A DNA stretch of 52,397 nucleotides from an uncultured Candidatus Saccharibacteria bacterium (GTDB lineage Bacteria > Patescibacteriota > Saccharimonadia > Saccharimonadales > Saccharimonadaceae). Below the pieces are notes generated by a model. The model saw only the letters and a program-made list of their open reading frames with translations. It did no database searches and had not been told where the DNA came from. A program made the position numbers and the translations under genes. Of the stretch, positions 49,870 to 52,397 are shown in pieces (within the stretch, counting starts at the first letter, position 1; every line of letters begins with the position of its first letter). The stretch is taken from positions 1 through 52,397 of the forward strand of contig CALMAK010000020.1 in assembly GCA_937859515.1 (NCBI GenBank), written 5' to 3'.

Positions 49870-51990
49870 ATGAGAGTAACAGTAAGAGGACTAAATCATC
49901 GCTTGCGTGGCGTGGTGACTGTTTTTGGAATAAGTCTTGCAATTATCACGGCGGTTGCCGGGGTCTTGGCATATAGCAACAAGAATGCACAAGCGGCAGT
50001 TCCACCAGATTCATGCTTTACAATGTCGGGCGGTACAATCACAGCATATTCGACTGCAGCAGGTTGCCCAAAGAATGTTGATATCCCCAGTACGATTGGC
50101 GGGGTGACGGTGACGGGCATCGGTACGCAAGCGTTCTTTAATAAAGCGCTTACCGCTGTGAGTATTCCTAGTACGGTCACCTCAATTGGTTCAATGGCAT
50201 TTTACCTCAATCAGATTACCTCGCTCCCTGCGTATTTTTCAAATCCTTCGGTGACAACGATTCCGCAGTATGCATTTGGATCAAATCGCTTTACTTCGCT
50301 GACGATACCTGCAAACATTACAACGATTGAGTCGGGCGCTTTTATGTCAAACCAACTGACAAGCATGACAATTCCTAACACGGTTATCTCTCTTGGATCG
50401 CAGAGTTTTGCCTATAATGCGAGCCTTACTTCTTTTACGGTGCAGGGTGATCCAGTGACTATCCAATCGGGTGTTCTCGCAGGCAATAACAGCCTTACGA
50501 CAATCTCTTACGGTGGAACAGCCTATACATCGGCAAATCCAAACGATGATACCTGCTTTACTGTATCTGGAGGAACGATTACAGGATTCCTCAAGGCTGA
50601 CCTTGCAAATATAAAGGCGAACGGACAGGCGTGTCTTAGTGCTGAGCTTGTAATTCCTAGTTCGATTGGCGGTACGACGATAACATCACTCGCAAACTCG
50701 TCGCTTTCTAGTAAAGGGTTTACGACAGTAGCCATCCCTTCGACGATTACATCTATTAACTCATACTCGCTCTACGGCAACAAGCTAACTGAGGTAATCG
50801 TCCCTGCTTCGGTGACCTCTATTGGTGATTATGCGCTTTATAACAACCAGATTACGCAGGCGACCTTCCAGGGTAGCCCAACTACGGTTGGTGCTAATAT
50901 TCTTCGCAATAACCCCGTGCAGAGTTTAACCTATGCAGGTACTACCTACACACCTGCGAATTCTCCAATTGATGAAAGTTGCTTTGAGTTCAATAGCACG
51001 ACAGGTGTAATAACAGGTATACTAAGTGCCGATCCGGCGACTGTGAAGGCAACTGGCAAGGCATGTATGAGTCTACAGCTTGTTGTGCCTGCGGAGATAG
51101 GTGGCGTTCAGGTTACTGAGATTACGGGTGGTTTTCAGAATATTGGGCTGACTTCTGTAGACATACCGTCGACGATTACGAAGGTGTCAAGCTATGCATT
51201 TACGGGTAATGCCATTGTAATCCCAGAAATGCCATCATGGACTCCTTCTGACATCACTTCGTTGCTGACGCAGCCGGCGAATATCACAATTGATGGCGTA
51301 CCGATGACTATATCGACCAGTCTTTCGGCGGGAAGTACGACGGGTACGCATATTGATGCAGTTGATTACATTCTTCATCGATTTGACGACAAGTGGTATC
51401 CAGGTCAGTGGCAAGCAGACTCACGAATTACTAGCGGACGCACTATGACTGTTGAGGTAGAGGGCGATTTTAGTAAACTAGAAGATTTCAGTGTGTATGT
51501 TTCAGATGCCGAGCAAACACCTTTTCGAGTGTATGGATTTGACGCTGATGGCAATCGTGTTGATGTGACCGATTGGGTGGTGACGGATCAACGTGCAGAT
51601 GATTCTGGTCCTGCGATTCGACCGAACCCACATACGGTGCTTGCGGATTCTATCGAGTTTGGCAATCCAACGGCACCAGGTAGCGTCAATGATGACACGA
51701 TGCGCGTACGAATACAGGGGGTGCCGCTTGCGTCACTGAAGAAATTTGTGATTGAGTTTACATCGCAGAGCACTGGTGACTGGGTAGAGTGGGGATTTCT
51801 TGGGCGTGCACCAGCACCAGCTGTTGATCCGGTCGATCCCACTGACCCAGAAGTTCCAAACATACCGGATACTAAAGCACCTAACGCTGGTGTCGGGAGC
51901 TCAACACAGGGCTTCGCCGCCATCGCTGGGATGCTGCTACTGGTAAGCATTGGCGTAGTGGCTGTTCTGCGTCGTCGTGGTACTGTGTAA
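49870..51990 (+). CDS. BspA-like leucine-rich-repeat surface protein with APNAG anchor signal
   Basis: 706 residues. A signal peptide (about 12-43) ends AQAAV. Residues 49-470 contain BspA-type LRR_5 repeats (IPSTVTSIGSMAF, VPASVTSIGDYALYNN). They are arranged in three modules, each opening with a DxCF...SGGxITG...CxS cysteine pair followed by VIPSSIGG, likely disulfides made through VKOR. A C-terminal domain (about 480-645) is unassigned. The end is a DP-rich linker, APNAG (670-674), a membrane helix and RRRGTV. BspA-like proteins bind host matrix or other bacteria. GAAGGG precedes the ATG by about 8 nt. Its promoter carries the G10 tract. Confidence 0.85.
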   Translation: MRVTVRGLNHRLRGVVTVFGISLAIITAVAGVLAYSNKNAQAAVPPDSCFTMSGGTITAYSTAAGCPKNVDIPSTIGGVTVTGIGTQAFFNKALTAVSIPSTVTSIGSMAFYLNQITSLPAYFSNPSVTTIPQYAFGSNRFTSLTIPANITTIESGAFMSNQLTSMTIPNTVISLGSQSFAYNASLTSFTVQGDPVTIQSGVLAGNNSLTTISYGGTAYTSANPNDDTCFTVSGGTITGFLKADLANIKANGQACLSAELVIPSSIGGTTITSLANSSLSSKGFTTVAIPSTITSINSYSLYGNKLTEVIVPASVTSIGDYALYNNQITQATFQGSPTTVGANILRNNPVQSLTYAGTTYTPANSPIDESCFEFNSTTGVITGILSADPATVKATGKACMSLQLVVPAEIGGVQVTEITGGFQNIGLTSVDIPSTITKVSSYAFTGNAIVIPEMPSWTPSDITSLLTQPANITIDGVPMTISTSLSAGSTTGTHIDAVDYILHRFDDKWYPGQWQADSRITSGRTMTVEVEGDFSKLEDFSVYVSDAEQTPFRVYGFDADGNRVDVTDWVVTDQRADDSGPAIRPNPHTVLADSIEFGNPTAPGSVNDDTMRVRIQGVPLASLKKFVIEFTSQSTGDWVEWGFLGRAPAPAVDPVDPTDPEVPNIPDTKAPNAGVGSSTQGFAAIAGMLLLVSIGVVAVLRRRGTV

Positions 51991-52015
51991 TCCTAAGTTT
52001 TTACGTGTAATATAA

Positions 52016-52045
52016 AATAACCCGCCTTGTACGAGGCGGGTTATT
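52016..52045. terminator. Bidirectional terminator between the LRR gene and rpmE
   Basis: AATAACCCGCCT (52016-52027) pairs perfectly with AGGCGGGTTATT (52034-52045), loop TGTACG. It serves both convergent genes. Confidence 0.9.
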
Positions 52046-52061
52046 TGTGGTTGGTTGAAGG

Positions 52062-52382
52062 TTACTTGTCGTCCTTCTTTGCTTTGTTGGCTGCGGCTTT
52101 CTTTGCCTTGTTTGCCAAAGCTTGCTTGCGGGCCTCTGCGGCTGCGGCGCGAGCCTTAAATCGATCAACGCGACCTTCGGTGTCGATGATCTTCTCTTCA
52201 CCAGTAAAGAACGGGTGAGATGCTGATGAGATGTGGACTTTCACGAGTGGATACTCGTTGCCATCTTCCCATTTGATGGTTTCTGCTGTCTGCGCGGTTG
52301 ACTGAGTCAGGAACGCAAATCCCGCTACATCGTCGCTAAATACGACAGGGCGGTAGGTGGTTGGGTGTATACTGCTTTTCAT
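52062..52382 (-). CDS. rpmE2: Ribosomal protein bL31, type B (zinc-free)
   Basis: 106 residues. [41 protein letters not shown] and [13 protein letters not shown] are L31 signatures. The CxxC pairs of the zinc form are absent, so this is type B. A Lys/Ala-rich tail of about 35 residues (from about 72) extends beyond the usual length and may contact rRNA. The start lies 9 nt after a TACAAT box at the window edge. Confidence 0.92.
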   Translation of the reverse strand: MKSSIHPTTYRPVVFSDDVAGFAFLTQSTAQTAETIKWEDGNEYPLVKVHISSASHPFFTGEEKIIDTEGRVDRFKARAAAAEARKQALANKAKKAAANKAKKDDK

Positions 52383-52391
52383 ATCCGGACT

Positions 52392-52397
52392 ATTGTA
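52392..52397 (-). promoter_or_regulatory. -10 box of rpmE2
   Basis: TACAAT on the minus strand, 9 nt before the ATG; any -35 is outside the window. Confidence 0.5.

Noticed and set aside
1-52397. UGA recoding as in some other CPR lineages
   Set aside because: Several genes end cleanly in TGA (for example at 26549, 46463 and 48609) followed by intergenic signals, and no conserved Gly falls on TGA.

Overview
The window looks like a chromosomal segment of a Candidatus Saccharibacteria (TM7, Patescibacteria/CPR) genome. This rests on its gene content: short, stripped-down housekeeping proteins, a DUF5663-type protein, a basic S21 followed by YqeY, large Ig-like, LRR and LPxTG-type surface proteins, and no biosynthetic pathways. 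Stop codons TAA, TAG and TGA all end genes and RF1 is present, so the code is standard. Nearly all of the sequence is coding. No tRNA, rRNA, CRISPR array, insertion sequence or prophage was seen. No stretch over 300 bases lacks a gene; the longest intergenic stretches are 1-270 (terminator, promoter and structured leader) and 22296-22534 (a T-box leader).

Layout. 1-2.3 kb: a KGG-repeat protein, then a ROK kinase and a zinc metallopeptidase on the minus strand, and a small LPETG protein. 2.3-9.3 kb: translation and replication restart (rpsA, infB, DUF5663; minus-strand priA and def-fmt). 9.3-16.1 kb: a phosphoribosyltransferase-like protein, a winged-helix protein with recJ, an ABC-2 exporter, rpsU-yqeY, adk, map. 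16.1-20 kb: the division genes ftsA and ftsZ, followed by an NrdR-like protein, a thioredoxin-fold protein and VKOR. 20-32 kb: a secreted Ig-like protein, a T-box controlled cupin-ileS operon, small proteins, a 1242-residue surface protein, a CAP-domain protein and galU. 32-38.3 kb: a 1510-residue acidic repeat protein and an LPTTG surface protein. 38.4-46.5 kb: an ATP-grasp protein, rplU, parAB, lepB, an LCP ligase, a membrane protein and HtrA. 46.4-52.4 kb: prmC, a transglutaminase/TPR protein, prfA, a BspA-like LRR surface protein and rpmE type B.

Regulation is unusually readable. About seventeen genes have a -10 box (often an extended TGn-10) only 6-10 nt before the start codon, so their mRNAs should be leaderless or nearly so. 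A second class (KGG protein, rpsA, infB, ftsZ, rplU, surface proteins) has a leader and usually a Shine-Dalgarno sequence. The promoter position corrects the start codon of several genes.

The most notable signals are two likely contingency (phase-variation) tracts. One is a G10 run between the -35 and -10 boxes of the LRR surface protein. The other is a C8 run at codons 8-11 of the 1242-residue surface protein, where either one-base slip truncates it at once. Next come a textbook T-box antiterminator with an ultrashort AUC-bearing stem I before cupin-ileS; a shared APN(A/S)G-TM-basic C-terminal signal on two surface proteins beside two LPxTG-type ones; an NrdR with no zinc-ribbon cysteines; and a cysteine-poor thioredoxin-fold protein overlapping VKOR. 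Together the VKOR, HtrA, signal peptidase, LCP, GalU and cysteine-paired surface proteins describe an envelope built for attachment to a host cell. That last point is inference from gene content.
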